From contig NZ_ATUZ01000018.1 in NCBI RefSeq assembly GCF_000420465.1, positions 62,001 through 126,000 of the forward strand: DNA of 64,000 bases. The letters run 5' to 3'. Source of the DNA: Desulfovibrio desulfuricans DSM 642. Its GTDB lineage: Bacteria > Desulfobacterota > Desulfovibrionia > Desulfovibrionales > Desulfovibrionaceae. This document shows, piece after piece, positions 63,624 to 64,000 of this stretch. A program made the position numbers and the translations under genes. Numbering within the stretch: the first letter of the stretch is position 1; the number at the start of each line of letters is the position of its first letter. Below the pieces are notes generated by a model, which made no database searches, was not told the origin of the DNA, and was given only the letters and a program-made list of their open reading frames with translations.

Positions 63624-64000
63624 ATGAGCAACATTATTCACCAAACTGGAGGCAGCCGTACCCTGGTCATGCAGGAGCCGGAAAAACCGCAGCTCTACCG
63701 TGAGCTTTTCCCTTACACCAGCGTTTGCCGCACCTCGTTTGACGAGGTTCTGCTGTCCCCCCGGCCGGCAGATCAGATGCGCATTACCGACACGACCTTT
63801 CGCGACGGCCAGCAGGCCCGCCCCCCCTATACGGTCAAGCAAGTGGCAAAGATGTTCGATTTTCTGCACCGACTCGGCGGAAAAACAGGACTCATCACGG
63901 CTTCGGAATTTTTTCTGTACTCGGCCAAAGACCGCAAATGCATTGATGTATGCCGCGCCAGAGGCTACCGCTTTCCGCGTGTGACCGCCTGGATACGCGC
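63624..64000 (+). CDS. LeuA/homocitrate-synthase-like acyltransferase, 3' end outside the window
   Basis: The frame starts at the ATG at 63624 (weak ribosome site GGGCGGA) and remains open to the end of the window, so only ~125 residues are visible. The DRE-TIM motif RITDTTFRDGQQARPPYT (~53-70) places it in the 2-isopropylmalate/homocitrate/citramalate synthase superfamily, with the TFRDGQQ variant. A Re-citrate synthase, known from Desulfovibrio, is one possibility; others cannot be excluded without the rest of the gene. Confidence 0.7.
   Translation, partial: MSNIIHQTGGSRTLVMQEPEKPQLYRELFPYTSVCRTSFDEVLLSPRPADQMRITDTTFRDGQQARPPYTVKQVAKMFDFLHRLGGKTGLITASEFFLYSAKDRKCIDVCRARGYRFPRVTAWIR

Noticed and set aside
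1-64000. CRISPR arrays, prophage, transposons, toxin-antitoxin or defence genes
   Set aside because: No regularly spaced repeats, transposase, integrase or known defence proteins are visible.

Overview
The window comes from a high-GC Gram-negative bacterium that looks like a Desulfovibrio (Desulfovibrionaceae). The reasons are the rimP-nusA-ylxR-infB-ylxP-nrnA-truB-rpsO-pnp order, the rpmE-DUF1385-prfA cluster, several large methyl-accepting chemotaxis proteins, sigma-54/IHF regulation and overall protein style. The genus is an inference from recognition, not from a search. All regions look chromosomal. I see no phage, insertion sequence, CRISPR array, rRNA or tRNA.

Layout. 1-2.6 kb: the end of a HEAT-repeat protein facing a CstA-type peptide/pyruvate transporter. 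3.15-6.4 kb: a TPP riboswitch followed by thiS-thiG-thiH-thiF, the thiazole half of thiamine synthesis. 6.5-8.0 kb: a PAS-containing chemoreceptor with a candidate FliA promoter. 8.3-20.3 kb: the transcription/translation operon from rimP to pnp plus a conserved unknown, preceded by a compact structured leader with its own terminator. 20.6-34.1 kb: a GAF/sigma-54 activator, then a urea island: urtABCDE (ATP-driven urea import) and ureDABCEFG (urease and its nickel-insertion chaperones). A paired upstream repeat, an IHF consensus and a -24/-12 promoter stand in front of urtA, so urea uptake and hydrolysis probably form one nitrogen-controlled unit. 34.2-36.7 kb (minus strand): prfA, a DUF1385 membrane protein and rpmE. 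37-41 kb: tlyA, then dinB and a CPA2 cation/proton antiporter (minus). 41.2-45.7 kb (minus): yjbQ, an ATP-grasp protein, homoserine dehydrogenase and an alanine-type aminotransferase. 46-49.6 kb: mtnA, a large surface-carbohydrate-type protein and a C_GCAxxG_C_C protein. 49.6-52.6 kb: an MgtA-type magnesium ATPase behind a long leader that encodes a short peptide. 52.8-58.6 kb (minus): an exported hydrolase and two tandem paralogous chemoreceptors. 58.9-63.4 kb (minus): thrC, plsY and an RNase II/R-type exonuclease. 63.6 kb to the end: the start of a LeuA/homocitrate-synthase-like enzyme.

The most unusual signal is a pair of ~200-bp elements (39.15-39.35 and 44.29-44.50 kb). Each folds into a ~145-150-nt hairpin whose arms differ between copies but remain paired, around an invariant internal loop. 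Each ends inside the stop codon of a minus-strand gene. A third, unrelated double hairpin (41.10-41.18 kb) also encloses a stop codon. Other leads are the candidate Mg-sensing leader peptide before mgtA, the rimP leader RNA, the UAS-IHF-sigma-54 layout before urtA, and the tandem chemoreceptors with nearly identical signalling halves.
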